A stretch of DNA of 45,421 bases from an uncultured Flavobacteriales bacterium. GTDB taxonomy: Bacteria; Bacteroidota; Bacteroidia; Flavobacteriales_G; Salibacteraceae. This document shows positions 30,110-39,079 of the stretch, in pieces (positions within the stretch are counted from its first letter, which is position 1; each line of letters begins with the position of its first letter). The stretch covers positions 1 through 45,421 of the forward strand of contig CAJXZP010000027.1 in the NCBI GenBank assembly GCA_913062955.1, written 5' to 3'. Under the pieces are notes generated by a model that was not told the origin of the DNA, searched no databases, and saw nothing but the letters and a program-made list of their open reading frames with translations. Both the position numbers and the translations under genes were made by a program.

Positions 30110-30487
30110 TTAATACATGGTGTTTCCATTCTGGGTTGTTTTGGGAATTTCTTGGATAGCATCCCAATGCTCTATGATCTTTCCCTGGCTATCAAATTTG
30201 AAAAAATCCATCGTTACATACTCTTCCTTCCCCGGCCAAATTTGATGGGTGTGTAAAGCCACTAAATCACCTTCGGTTATACTTCTAATAAACCGTATCG
30301 ATTTATCCGGATATTCTGTTTGCATTCTATTAAAGTAATCAATAAAAGGTTGCTTTCCATTCCCTACTAAAGGGTTGTGTTGAATGTATTCCTCCCCCAC
30401 ATAAAGCTCCATGGCCCCTTGGGGATTTCCTTCATAGGCCATTTTATAAAAGGCAATGGCATTCTTTTTGTTTTCTGTTAAAGTCAT
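30110..30487 (-). CDS. NTF2-like / SnoaL-type protein
   Basis: 125 residues with the compact alpha+beta cone pattern of the SnoaL/NTF2 superfamily: an N-terminal helix (KNAIAFYKMAYEG), then YIQHNPLVGNGKQPFIDYF, DLVALHTH and the final IIEHWDAIQEIP, which is very typical of the SnoaL-like group. These proteins bind small hydrophobic ligands; many have no known activity. There is no signal peptide. It lies 38 bp downstream of a GNAT gene on the same strand and is probably co-transcribed with it. The reading frame stays open for a further 33 codons beyond the stop codon (see findings). Confidence 0.85.
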   Translation of the reverse strand: MTLTENKKNAIAFYKMAYEGNPQGAMELYVGEEYIQHNPLVGNGKQPFIDYFNRMQTEYPDKSIRFIRSITEGDLVALHTHQIWPGKEEYVTMDFFKFDSQGKIIEHWDAIQEIPKTTQNGNTMY

Positions 30488-30525
30488 CTTACCATTTTAA
30501 TAAATTAGTTTATTCCTCCTAGAGA

Positions 30526-30948
30526 CTACGAAATGTTTTTTTGAAAATGAAAACCCAAAATCTCATATCCTTGATTAAAATAAAACTTATGCGAACGACC
30601 ATTTTGCACATAGGTATTCAATTCCACTGTTTTACACTTGTTGGTTTTAGCCCATTCTTCCAAAACTTGTAGAAACTCTGTGCCCACTCCCTGAGATTGA
30701 CAGTTGGGAGAAATAATGACATTATCCACCTCCAATTGCCTACCCGAGTATAACCTCACGGTAAGCCAACCACTTGATATAGCTACCAATGTATTCTCTT
30801 GGTAACCACCAAAACAAATATAATTCCCGAACTCAAACATTTCCATTTGACGTTCTTTTAAAACTTCCAATGTAGTTTCCGTATTCAGATGGTGTGTTAA
30901 TTCTAGAATTTCGGTGCAATTCTCTTTATTCAGTTGTTTAATAACCAT
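30526..30948 (-). CDS. GNAT-family N-acetyltransferase
   Basis: 140 residues with the acetyl-CoA binding motif A in DNVIISPNCQSQGVGTEFL (strand, then the QxxGxG-type loop and helix), followed by TVELNTYVQN and the C-terminal FYFNQGYEILGF characteristic of the fold. The substrate cannot be told from sequence. It is the first gene of a small minus-strand pair with the NTF2-like gene; neither partner suggests a pathway. Confidence 0.9.
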   Translation of the reverse strand: MVIKQLNKENCTEILELTHHLNTETTLEVLKERQMEMFEFGNYICFGGYQENTLVAISSGWLTVRLYSGRQLEVDNVIISPNCQSQGVGTEFLQVLEEWAKTNKCKTVELNTYVQNGRSHKFYFNQGYEILGFHFQKNIS

Positions 30949-31093
30949 AGTACCAAATTAGACAAACTTGGAAACACCCTAAAACTTTATGCTTAAAGTT
31001 TCAATTGGGGTCCTCGTCTTATTGATGTTACACTCGTTCATGAATTCCATTATTCGATATGAGCCATATTATCCAAACCATCCCATTTAACCA

Positions 31094-31532
31094 CTAATAA
31101 TTATTTTCACGGATTATCCAACGCAAATAGGTATTCCGTCCCCAAGTATACAGGTACACTCTGTACCCGATTAATGGCAGGGTTAATAAAAAAAAGAACA
31201 GTTTTAGAGTAATGCTATAATTAGTCATTAATACCGCTACAAAAACGCCTGTAAGGCGTAGAAAGCAATAGGGTGGTTTTTTCAAATCCATGTCCTTTCA
31301 AATAAGCATGATCCGTTCCATCTACATCTAAATCTACATCTAGTTGAAAAGTTATGGGTATACTCCCACACCCATCTATTCTGGCTTCCATTCGATGTTT
31401 TCCTGCGGAAATAGTAAATTCTTTAGTTTGCGTATTCGCAATAGTTCCAATCTCCACATTATCTAGGATAATGTGGATCAAACGATATTTATTCATCCAC
31501 TCTGAACCTCTATGTATAATAAGTTTAGGCAT
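31094..31532 (-). pseudogene. Beta-domain + membrane-tail small protein split by a frameshift
   Basis: Two overlapping frames read as halves of one protein. The first (from ATG 31532) encodes a beta-sandwich-like part (HIILDNVEIGTIAN, SAGKHRMEARIDGCGS) ending in FQLDVDLDVDG...YLKGHGFE, then runs into unrelated sequence and stops at 31221. The other frame carries KPPYCFLRLTG, two hydrophobic helices and the tail YTWGRNTYLRWI, ending at 31094. Removing one A from the six-A run (31277-31282 as T on the plus strand) joins them into about 146 residues, a layout I know from small Bacteroidota membrane proteins. It may be a sequencing error, a real mutation or a slippage-regulated gene. The start overlaps the M48 peptidase stop by 8 bp, so translation is coupled to it. 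Function unknown. Confidence 0.65.
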
Positions 31533-33612
31533 AAATAAATAAGGAATTTGATTCTCTTGAAATAGAATATAATTCCATTTGGTATTTCAATAATTTTTTC
31601 TTTTGTAAAAAATATGCTCGAGAAAGTAAAAAATGAGTCACCTCAAATGCTTGGGATAAGAGCCTTAAATTATCATCGTGGTAGGCCGTATTATCAAAGT
31701 ATTTCCAATCTTTAGACAAATACTTTTCCACTACTTCCTTTACCTCACCTATGATCTCCTTTTCAAATAGAGGGTCCTTAATAAGAGATTTAATCACCTC
31801 TTTAAATTGCGTTTCCTTAGGTGCTATTTCTATAAAACGTGCTTTTATTTGGTCAAACCCCAAATTTGCATGGGTAAACTCCAAAGAAATAGAAAAGGCA
31901 TTTACATGTTCATATTTTGCATTTAAGGTTTCTTCTAAATGGAATAAGTTTTTATACAAGGATTTTATTCTTCGCTCTTTTCCGGTGGCCAATTCCAATT
32001 GGAAAAAATAATGATATACCCTCTGATCATTTTCAACTATTTTTTGTTGAATAGGTTTTATTTCCTTTTTAATTTTTTGAAAGACCTTCATACTTTCATT
32101 CCATTTATATTTCCTCCCTTCATATTCAAAAGAGTTTAAGTCTATTTCTTTTTTTGAAATTTGAGTTAACGTTTCTAGGTCATTTTTCATAGAAACCAAT
32201 TCATATACCTGGTGGATTTGAGCATCGGAAAACAAAAATGCTAGCTTATTACTCTTATAGGATAGGTTTTCATTATCCAAATCAAACTTGGGGATAGTAT
32301 ATAAATCGTAATAGCCATTGTATGCCTTATGAAATGAATTGGCCCAGTAATCCTTTTCAAACTCCAGGTGAAAATCTTCTTTGGACATTTCGGTAGATGA
32401 TTCTTTAAATGGTAACTCCGAGAATAATTTTTGAGTGATCGTTTCTTGGAGCATTCGTGCATCATCTAAAAGTTGATTAGCCGGTGTTCCTGAAGGATTC
32501 CCAATGTTTTTAGGACTATCCATTACGTTGGCAATCCGATCCTCCAAACTTGGATGTGAAGCCCATTGATCCGTAATTACTAACTTGGACTTATTGAATT
32601 TATTAAGCTCCTCCAATTCTACATTTGGAAAACCATTGGCATATAAAAAATCATTCTTTTTCGCAATTAAATTCATTGCGTAAGTCTGGCTTTCAAACAC
32701 ATTTTTTGGCTTCTTATTATTGGCTATTTGTTTTTCGAAAAAATCCATCACCATAAGAAGAGAATGTTCTGCTAAGGACATACGTAATAAGGATTGCTGG
32801 AGAGGTTGATGTCCAGTAACGTTAACGGCAATTCCATCTGCATGAAATTCCATCTCTCTAGACAAGGCCATGTAGCTTTTGTTTACGATTTGATAAACCC
32901 ATCCTAAAATTAGTTGAATTCCCTGAATGACAAACATTCCTATACTTAAAAAAATGCCAATGAATCCACTAATACTAGCTACTTTATTCATAAACATTTC
33001 AAAGGATCCGTTATCAAATAAAATATTGAAAATAATATTATTAAGTCGGTATACATAACTGCCAACTTTCATAGATTTTTGGGAGAAATGACCAAATTCA
33101 TGTGCCAGAATTGCTTTTAATTCTTCCTCTGTAATGGTATTAATCAGCCCCATACCAATATGTAAATTTTTCTTCACCGGAAAAATCAAACTCCAAAAAC
33201 TAGAATCATAAAAAACGCTTGCGTTTACTTCATGACTTAGATATACTTTTTTGGGCGAATTGGTTCCTACCACAGTCACCAGTTCATTAATCATGGCAAA
33301 TAACCGGGGTTGCGATTTTGGGGTGATTTCCAGTAGTTTACTTACATCCATTTTATGGGATTTAAAAATAAATTTCACCAAAAAAACGAACAAAAACACG
33401 GATAGTGAAATTAATCCAATGGTTATTCCAAGACCAATCAAATTACGTAAAGAATCTAAAATAAGTAGCCCTAGGATCCCTAAATAATAGACTCCAAAAC
33501 AAGCTCCTGTTAGTAATGTTAAGTAGGTAATTCCAAACAATATTATGGCAAAAATTACCTTTATGGTTTGTATTTTAAATTCCTTAGAAAGTTTTACTTC
33601 CATAGTATGCAA
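31525..33612 (-). CDS. M48-family membrane metallopeptidase
   Basis: 695 residues. Two or more transmembrane helices lie at the N-terminus (about 15-45 and 55-80). The zinc site is HEFGH (His171, Glu172, His175) with the third ligand probably Glu255 in REMEFHADG, all as expected for Ste24/HtpX-type M48 peptidases. Further helices fall near 195-235. The C-terminal 350 residues are helical and charged and not recognised as a known domain. Family members degrade or process membrane and envelope proteins. A Met at residue 4 is an alternative start. The downstream small gene overlaps its stop by 8 bp, so the pair may act together. Confidence 0.9.
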   Translation of the reverse strand: MHTMEVKLSKEFKIQTIKVIFAIILFGITYLTLLTGACFGVYYLGILGLLILDSLRNLIGLGITIGLISLSVFLFVFLVKFIFKSHKMDVSKLLEITPKSQPRLFAMINELVTVVGTNSPKKVYLSHEVNASVFYDSSFWSLIFPVKKNLHIGMGLINTITEEELKAILAHEFGHFSQKSMKVGSYVYRLNNIIFNILFDNGSFEMFMNKVASISGFIGIFLSIGMFVIQGIQLILGWVYQIVNKSYMALSREMEFHADGIAVNVTGHQPLQQSLLRMSLAEHSLLMVMDFFEKQIANNKKPKNVFESQTYAMNLIAKKNDFLYANGFPNVELEELNKFNKSKLVITDQWASHPSLEDRIANVMDSPKNIGNPSGTPANQLLDDARMLQETITQKLFSELPFKESSTEMSKEDFHLEFEKDYWANSFHKAYNGYYDLYTIPKFDLDNENLSYKSNKLAFLFSDAQIHQVYELVSMKNDLETLTQISKKEIDLNSFEYEGRKYKWNESMKVFQKIKKEIKPIQQKIVENDQRVYHYFFQLELATGKERRIKSLYKNLFHLEETLNAKYEHVNAFSISLEFTHANLGFDQIKARFIEIAPKETQFKEVIKSLIKDPLFEKEIIGEVKEVVEKYLSKDWKYFDNTAYHDDNLRLLSQAFEVTHFLLSRAYFLQKKKLLKYQMELYSISRESNSLFIYA

Positions 33613-33774
33613 AGTCGAAAAGGTTATTCAAGTTTTGTATCAATTAAGGTAATTGAATTTAATTGGGTCCAAATTAATCAATTTTCGTAAGGAGAATAAA
33701 GCACGAGGATGAAGATATTAACAGAGGCTTAATTAACGTGACGAATACGTCCTGTATCGATTAAAAGAAGACAA

Positions 33775-33804
33775 AAAAGGTCTGTAATGACTTACAGACC
33801 TTTT
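33775..33804 (-). terminator. Terminator of the TonB-dependent receptor operon
   Basis: A 13-bp stem (33775-33787 with 33792-33804) around a TGAC loop, continued by a T-tract on the minus strand, 19 bp after the receptor stop codon. Confidence 0.88.
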
Positions 33805-33822
33805 AAAAATTGATGTGGGTAA

Positions 33823-36237
33823 TTACATATTTGCCCGAAGGGTAATGCTTAAGTTTCTACCTGGAGATCCAATATTGGATGCAAACACTCGGTAGTTTTG
33901 ATCTAACATGTTCTCCAAGGCCACTTGCAATTGAATATGTTTTGAAAACTGAAAAGCGGTACGTAAATTCAAGGTAGCCCAAGCTGGAGTATAGCCTTTT
34001 ATAGGATCGGCTGAATTGACATGATTATCTTCTCCTTGAAGATTGTAATCTTGCGATATTTTGGCCGCGCTATACATCACGAAAAACTCCCCTCTAAACT
34101 GCTTTATTCTTAAATTGAAACTCGACTTACCAAATACGGGTGAAATATGATCGAGTGGCATATCCACTGGATCTGCCTTGATCCGTCCATAGGTATAATT
34201 AATGGTATTTGTGATGGAGAAATTTTCGGTAATATCGGCATTCAAATACATATTAAAACCATAAATGTAGGCTTCTTTCGCATTCACATTCATGGTAACC
34301 TCACTTAATTCGCCATCATACAAAATGGAATCTTGCCCATTAAACGAAGTGGACATTATGGTAATGGCATCTTGATAGGCCGTATAATACATACTAGCCC
34401 CCAGGGTTATTTGATCCTTAATCACCTTAGAAAAACCAAAGTCAATATTGTAGGTATATTCCGGTTTAATGTCTGGATTTGGTACAATAACTTTCCCCGG
34501 AGATGAATCAAAGACTTTACTCAAATCATCCACATTGGGTGCTCTAAAACCAGATGAACCTAAAAGGCTAAATCGCCAATCATGCCCTGGCTTTAACACC
34601 AATCCGATATTACCATTCAATGCCGTGTTGTTTTGAGTCACGCTTTCAAATGGAAATGGAAAAAAGGTGGTATCCTTAAAATGGGCGTTCAACACCACAT
34701 TACTTAAACGGAGACCATCGGTTAAAATTAACTTCTGATTAATTTCTATGGAATGCGTGATATACCCTGCAACACTTTGCATAGACGAGCCCCCATCGGG
34801 ATAACGGGTATCTAAAGTTCCAATAGCACCCGAAATTATATTTTCTGTATATGCCGTGGATGTCACATCGTTGTACCACCCCTCTATTCCATATTTAAAT
34901 TCATTTTTACCGATTTTTTTGGCGAAATCAAAATTGGCGGTAACAATGTCTAATTGTTCCGTTCGATGTCCTAAATCTTCCTTTTGATACCTACGAGTAT
35001 GCCGACTTTCTTCAATATTTTGATATCCCACAATAAACAAGGCCTGGTCATACATGGTTCGATTACTTTTTAGTTTTAAAGAATACGATGCAAAGAAGCG
35101 TTTTTGCGGACCATAATACCATTGTCCATATTTTGGATGGTCGCCACTTACTTGGTTCAATCTATCGTATCTGGGAATATCAGATGTATTGGAAAATTGT
35201 AGGTTAACGATATGTTCTATGTTCTTATTGGGTTTAAACATAAACTTTTGTAATATGTCGTACTGCGTATAACCGGATTGTTTTTGAATATTCACCTGCT
35301 CATTTACAAATGTAGAATCCTGTCCATTTACTCGTTCTACGTAGAATTTACGTTTTCCCCAATCTCCGTAAAATGGATTTCGGCTTCCTCCCTGACGTAA
35401 ATCACCAAAATTAGAATACGAAAAAGAAGTTAACGAACCCAATTTCTTATTGGCAATACTAAAATCTGCATGTCCCGTAAATTCATTCGCAGCACTTGAA
35501 TAACGTGTATACCCATTGGTTTTAGTAAAAGGCTTATCGTTTTCAGAAAGAATGGGGTTTTTGGTTTGAAAACTCATCACACCACCTAGAGCATCACTTC
35601 CATAAATAACGGATCCAGGACCAAAAACAATTTCTACTTTATTCATGATACTATTATCCAAAGTCAAAATATTTTGTAGATGTCCGCCCCGATAAATGGC
35701 ATTATTCATCCGAACTCCATCTACCACCATCAACACTTTGTTGGTTTCAAATCCCCGAATAACAGGACTTCCACCCCCCAGTTGACTTTTTTGAACCATC
35801 ACATTACCCGATTGTGTTATAACATCAGCGGTGGTTTGTTGATTCATAAAAGCAAGCTCACGAGAGGTGATTACTTGTACGGGTTGGGCAATATTCTTAG
35901 CTTTCTCTTCGAATCTACTTGCTGCCACCACCACTTCTTCTAACGAAATGGTTTTCTCTGACAAATAAATGGTTACATCACCGGATGCAATATCGGAATA
36001 ACTGTAAAATTTAGGAAAGTAATCATCGTGAATAAATTGGATAAGTTCGCTTCCTTTAAATGCGCTTAAATCTGCTTTCCCATCCATATGGGTAAAAGCA
36101 GTATCCTTTACATTATCGCTATATATCGCCACATTTTCAATGGGCTGTAAATTGGTTTTATCAATGACCGTAATTACCTGTGAAATAGAAGTAAACGAAA
36201 TGGATAAAACAAGTATTAATAAACGTATTTGTTTCAT
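33823..36237 (-). CDS. TonB-dependent outer-membrane receptor
   Basis: 804 residues with a signal peptide (about 1-20, FTSISQ), a short carboxypeptidase-regulatory-like beta domain (about 20-95, ISLEEVVVAASRFEE at its end), a plug domain (about 105-215, with PVIRGFETNKVLMVVDGVRMNN and VIYGSDALGG split across it) and a 22-strand-type barrel ending in LSITLRANM. The plug resembles that of haem/haemoglobin and other metal-chelate receptors, and the barrel has a FRAP-like box (GFRAPNVDDL) and an NPDIKPE box, but there is no His between them, so haem specificity is not supported. It is 72 bp downstream of a small exported-type gene on the same strand and ends at a strong terminator, suggesting a two-gene operon. 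Confidence 0.93.
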   Translation of the reverse strand: MKQIRLLILVLSISFTSISQVITVIDKTNLQPIENVAIYSDNVKDTAFTHMDGKADLSAFKGSELIQFIHDDYFPKFYSYSDIASGDVTIYLSEKTISLEEVVVAASRFEEKAKNIAQPVQVITSRELAFMNQQTTADVITQSGNVMVQKSQLGGGSPVIRGFETNKVLMVVDGVRMNNAIYRGGHLQNILTLDNSIMNKVEIVFGPGSVIYGSDALGGVMSFQTKNPILSENDKPFTKTNGYTRYSSAANEFTGHADFSIANKKLGSLTSFSYSNFGDLRQGGSRNPFYGDWGKRKFYVERVNGQDSTFVNEQVNIQKQSGYTQYDILQKFMFKPNKNIEHIVNLQFSNTSDIPRYDRLNQVSGDHPKYGQWYYGPQKRFFASYSLKLKSNRTMYDQALFIVGYQNIEESRHTRRYQKEDLGHRTEQLDIVTANFDFAKKIGKNEFKYGIEGWYNDVTSTAYTENIISGAIGTLDTRYPDGGSSMQSVAGYITHSIEINQKLILTDGLRLSNVVLNAHFKDTTFFPFPFESVTQNNTALNGNIGLVLKPGHDWRFSLLGSSGFRAPNVDDLSKVFDSSPGKVIVPNPDIKPEYTYNIDFGFSKVIKDQITLGASMYYTAYQDAITIMSTSFNGQDSILYDGELSEVTMNVNAKEAYIYGFNMYLNADITENFSITNTINYTYGRIKADPVDMPLDHISPVFGKSSFNLRIKQFRGEFFVMYSAAKISQDYNLQGEDNHVNSADPIKGYTPAWATLNLRTAFQFSKHIQLQVALENMLDQNYRVFASNIGSPGRNLSITLRANM

Positions 36238-36309
36238 TATTGGTTGGTATGTAAATATTATTTTTGGAATCCCTATCCTACTTATAATGTACGATTCACG
36301 TACTAAAAA

Positions 36310-36846
36310 CTATACCACAAACGCTGGCGGAGGGGTGTCAGGTGCTCGGAAGTAGGATTCATAAAAATGATACCATCCCGTATTCCACTTTTCTTTTCTG
36401 GCAGAAGTACTTCCAAAGCCCAATGAAATGGGATTAGAATGAAATACATTTTTACAAAAATGGGCTAAACGTAAATGAGAGTCTTGTGTATTGGGATCCG
36501 TATTTAAAAACTGAAACAATAAGGACGTAACTTTTTTGTTTAAAGCGGTTTCCTTATGATCCCACCAACAGTAATATTGGATTGAATCTCCCGAGTCAAG
36601 GGTCTCTACCACATCGTACATTTCATTTTTGTACTGGAATTCTTTGGAATGTTTCCATTTCAAAACATGGGTAGCCTCTTGTTTAGAAAAGGATAACAAA
36701 ACGAGTTCTGCTCGATCCACTCCAGCCATTATGGCTCGTTTTATTTTTTTACGTTCTATTTTCTTTTGATACTCCAAATATGTAAACGTCCCTACAAAGG
36801 GTGCCACCAAAGCCAAAAAAAATACAAATGTTATTAATCTTTTCAA
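36310..36846 (-). CDS. Small membrane-anchored protein upstream of the receptor (unknown function)
   Basis: 178 residues, function not recognised. One N-terminal hydrophobic helix (about 3-23) is followed by a basic segment (EYQKKIERKKIKRAI), a segment YKNEMYDVVETLDSGDS that I recall from uncharacterised Bacteroidota proteins, a WWDHKETALNK stretch, and a proline-rich C-terminus (APDTPPPAFVV). The helix and topology suggest a periplasmic domain anchored in the inner membrane. It lies 72 bp upstream of the TonB-dependent receptor on the same strand with a -7 box before it, so the two probably form an operon and may act on the same substrate. Confidence 0.7.
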   Translation of the reverse strand: MKRLITFVFFLALVAPFVGTFTYLEYQKKIERKKIKRAIMAGVDRAELVLLSFSKQEATHVLKWKHSKEFQYKNEMYDVVETLDSGDSIQYYCWWDHKETALNKKVTSLLFQFLNTDPNTQDSHLRLAHFCKNVFHSNPISLGFGSTSARKEKWNTGWYHFYESYFRAPDTPPPAFVV

Positions 36847-36950
36847 GAACTACTTGTTTTATGCGTACACGATTATCTAAGCTATGAGTTGGGCAGATTC
36901 CCGGAAATCAATGAATACATCCCAAAAAAAGCTTTTGCTTTCGTAGACCT

Positions 36951-36958
36951 CAAAAATA
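36951..36958 (-). promoter_or_regulatory. -7 box of the receptor operon
   Basis: On the minus strand this reads TATTTTTG (perfect TAnnTTTG), about 105 bases before the start at 36846. A TTG at 36975-36977 gives a possible -33 element 16 bases away. Confidence 0.4.
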
Positions 36959-37118
36959 CATGTCCGGACAAAAACAAAAAGTCAAAAACCTGTTATTTTA
37001 TAAACGATTGCCATACCCCTTCGTTTTTTTTATACACACCACTAATTTACAGCTCTTTAACGGTCATAATCGAGTTGTATTGATACAGATTATATCGGAT
37101 CTAAAATAAAATTCAGGT

Positions 37119-38408
37119 CTACTTTTGAAAGTATAGGTCCCAAACCTGCTCTAACCGGTTGGCTAAATGAAATGCTAATAAGGGAGGTACGGCATTTCCA
37201 ATAACTTTATACGCCATGGACGGGCTCACTAAATACCTATTCCGCCCACCATTTTCTTTGGGAATCACGAATTCATAATCCATAGGAAAGGTTTGAATCA
37301 ATGCACATTCACGTGGGGTTAACCTGCGTTCTTTTAAGCCTCGATCTAACTCTTGCCATTGCACCCCTTCATTTAGTTTGGATAGCCGTCTAAACTCAAT
37401 ATTTCCATGATGTTCGGCTCTAATCGTAGGACTTATTCCCATTGGTTTTATTTCTATTTGTCCTTGACAATGGACGCCCATAAATTTAGCTTTTGAGTAA
37501 CTTTTTTGCGATAAATCATCCGATAACGAGGGTTCTTGAATCGTTTTAAAAAGTTCTTGTAATTGCACCGGCTTCTTTAAGTCCTCGCCTTCTATGTTAT
37601 AAGAATGAGAAGGTTTAGGATAGGGATTAAATGAATTGGAAATCTTTTCTTTCCCCAATTCTTTTAGGGCTTTAGGCGTCAAAGCGGACTTTTTTATCCC
37701 AATAAAAAACACGCGCTCTCTGGACTGTGGCACCCCATAATTGGCCGCATGTAAAACTTGGGGGTTAAGTACAATATATCCATCATTTCCTGCGGTGGCG
37801 AAATCTTTTTGAATGATGTCTTTTACATTCGCCAAATTGACTAATCCCTTCACGTTTTCGGCAATAAAAATATTAGGCTGGGTAATCTCGATGACCTGTT
37901 TCATCCACATGTATAATTGTCCACGAGACTCGGCCGAAGCCTTGTGATCTGTCATTATTTCGCCTTTATGATTTTTGTGGGATTTGAAACCATTTCGTTT
38001 ACCTGCAAGACTAAAATCTTGGCATGGAAAACCACCAATAACCACATCCACTTTTTTGGGGAATACCTGTTCTCCATTTAGATGCTGCTTTACTAAATCC
38101 ACTATGCTATCATGGCGATAAGTATTTGAAGGATGGCCTCTTTTTGCAAAATGATGCACCCATGCATTTCTGGCTTCTTTTAAAATATCGTTCGCAAATA
38201 CCGTTTTGAAACGGGTTTTTCTTAATTGGACAAAATCATCCTTTAAATATCGTTGAATAAATTGAGGTTCCTGATTTTCGTTAATAGATGATTTCAATAC
38301 CGAGAAATCACCTTCAAAACCTAAGTCCATTCCCCCACAACCCGAGAACAGAGAAACTACATGTAAATCTCGAGTCAATTTTGATGTTGATCTGGTCGGT
38401 TTTGTCAT
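37119..38408 (-). CDS. C5 DNA cytosine methyltransferase (no restriction partner seen)
   Basis: 429 residues with the ordered C5 motifs: motif I VSLFSGCGGMDLG (SAM binding), motif IV GGFPCQDFS with the catalytic Cys129, motif VI ENVKGL, motif VIII GVPQSRERVFFIGI, a target-recognition region of about 120 residues, motif IX RLTPRECALIQTFP and motif X YKVIGNAVPP. All key residues are intact, so it should methylate cytosine-C5 at a specific site, which cannot be named from sequence. No restriction endonuclease, vsr or McrBC-like gene is adjacent; upstream lie two exported proteins on the same strand with gaps of 37 and 31 bp. It could be an orphan regulatory methylase or a solitary remnant. Confidence 0.93.
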   Translation of the reverse strand: MTKPTRSTSKLTRDLHVVSLFSGCGGMDLGFEGDFSVLKSSINENQEPQFIQRYLKDDFVQLRKTRFKTVFANDILKEARNAWVHHFAKRGHPSNTYRHDSIVDLVKQHLNGEQVFPKKVDVVIGGFPCQDFSLAGKRNGFKSHKNHKGEIMTDHKASAESRGQLYMWMKQVIEITQPNIFIAENVKGLVNLANVKDIIQKDFATAGNDGYIVLNPQVLHAANYGVPQSRERVFFIGIKKSALTPKALKELGKEKISNSFNPYPKPSHSYNIEGEDLKKPVQLQELFKTIQEPSLSDDLSQKSYSKAKFMGVHCQGQIEIKPMGISPTIRAEHHGNIEFRRLSKLNEGVQWQELDRGLKERRLTPRECALIQTFPMDYEFVIPKENGGRNRYLVSPSMAYKVIGNAVPPLLAFHLANRLEQVWDLYFQK

Positions 38409-38445
38409 GCTGCCTTCTATTTAGAAATAGAACCCTCAAGGCTTG

Positions 38446-39048
38446 TTATTTCTTAAACTTTACGTGTTGGATAACTTGGTGGTATACGTCTTCACTTTTT
38501 TCATTTTCGGTATCCGAAAAATTAATCTGATAAAAATACTTTCCATTTGGAAAGGCGTAGGTCCAACTTCTAATCGTCCAAGGATCCCCCTTTTCATTCG
38601 GTAAATCAAACTGTGCTAAAAACGTGATTCCTTTGACACCATCCACATTAATTTCTTCTAAGGGACGAAGTAATTTGTAATTCTCAAAATAACTCGCCAT
38701 TTGCCCCATACTGGTCTTCATTATTTCTTTAAACTGGCCAAAACTTGAAGATCTATTGGGTCTTAGATTTACTTGAATGGTAGGAATAGGGCCTACAAAT
38801 TCTTGGGGGTCATATTTCATATAAATCACCACCGGAATACTCCCCTTATGCGATTGTAATAGCTTATCAATTTCTTCCTCGCTTAGGTCAAAGTTACTCA
38901 AGTTATCCTTAACACTAAGTTGCGTTTGATCGAACCAATTTTCGGGTAAGGGAATAAAAAACCCCGTTTTAGCAGAGCTAAGGGCACGGTATTCAAACCC
39001 CATAAAAACGACTGAAAGCACCGAAATGATAATCAATAATTGTTTCAT
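38446..39048 (-). CDS. Secreted PsbP/DUF1795-like protein
   Basis: 200 residues with an N-terminal signal segment (about 1-17) and then a beta-rich domain: FIPLPENWFDQ at the start, PTIQVNLRP in the middle, ITFLAQFDLP and a closing IRSWTYAFPNGKYFYQINF. This layout resembles PsbP/DcrB-like (DUF1795) domains, small alpha-beta-alpha proteins found in secreted and lipoprotein contexts. The call is by pattern and is moderate. It sits between a lipoprotein gene and the cytosine methyltransferase, all on the minus strand with short gaps. Confidence 0.6.
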   Translation of the reverse strand: MKQLLIIISVLSVVFMGFEYRALSSAKTGFFIPLPENWFDQTQLSVKDNLSNFDLSEEEIDKLLQSHKGSIPVVIYMKYDPQEFVGPIPTIQVNLRPNRSSSFGQFKEIMKTSMGQMASYFENYKLLRPLEEINVDGVKGITFLAQFDLPNEKGDPWTIRSWTYAFPNGKYFYQINFSDTENEKSEDVYHQVIQHVKFKK

Positions 39049-39079
39049 GAAAATGGTATTTAATAGTCAAATATACGAC

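Noticed and set aside
30090-30523. Similar CTCCTAG-containing sequences flanking the NTF2-like gene, possible insertion footprint
   Set aside because: The similarity is short and imperfect, and there are no terminal inverted repeats or transposase.
33823-36237. Naming the receptor as a haem receptor
   Set aside because: Plug similarity is suggestive, but the expected His between the FRAP and NPNL-like boxes is missing and no haem-handling gene is adjacent.
36889-37083. 64-codon plus-strand frame between the receptor operon and the methylase
   Set aside because: No recognisable domain or promoter; it lies over the minus-strand promoter candidate and has low-complexity composition.
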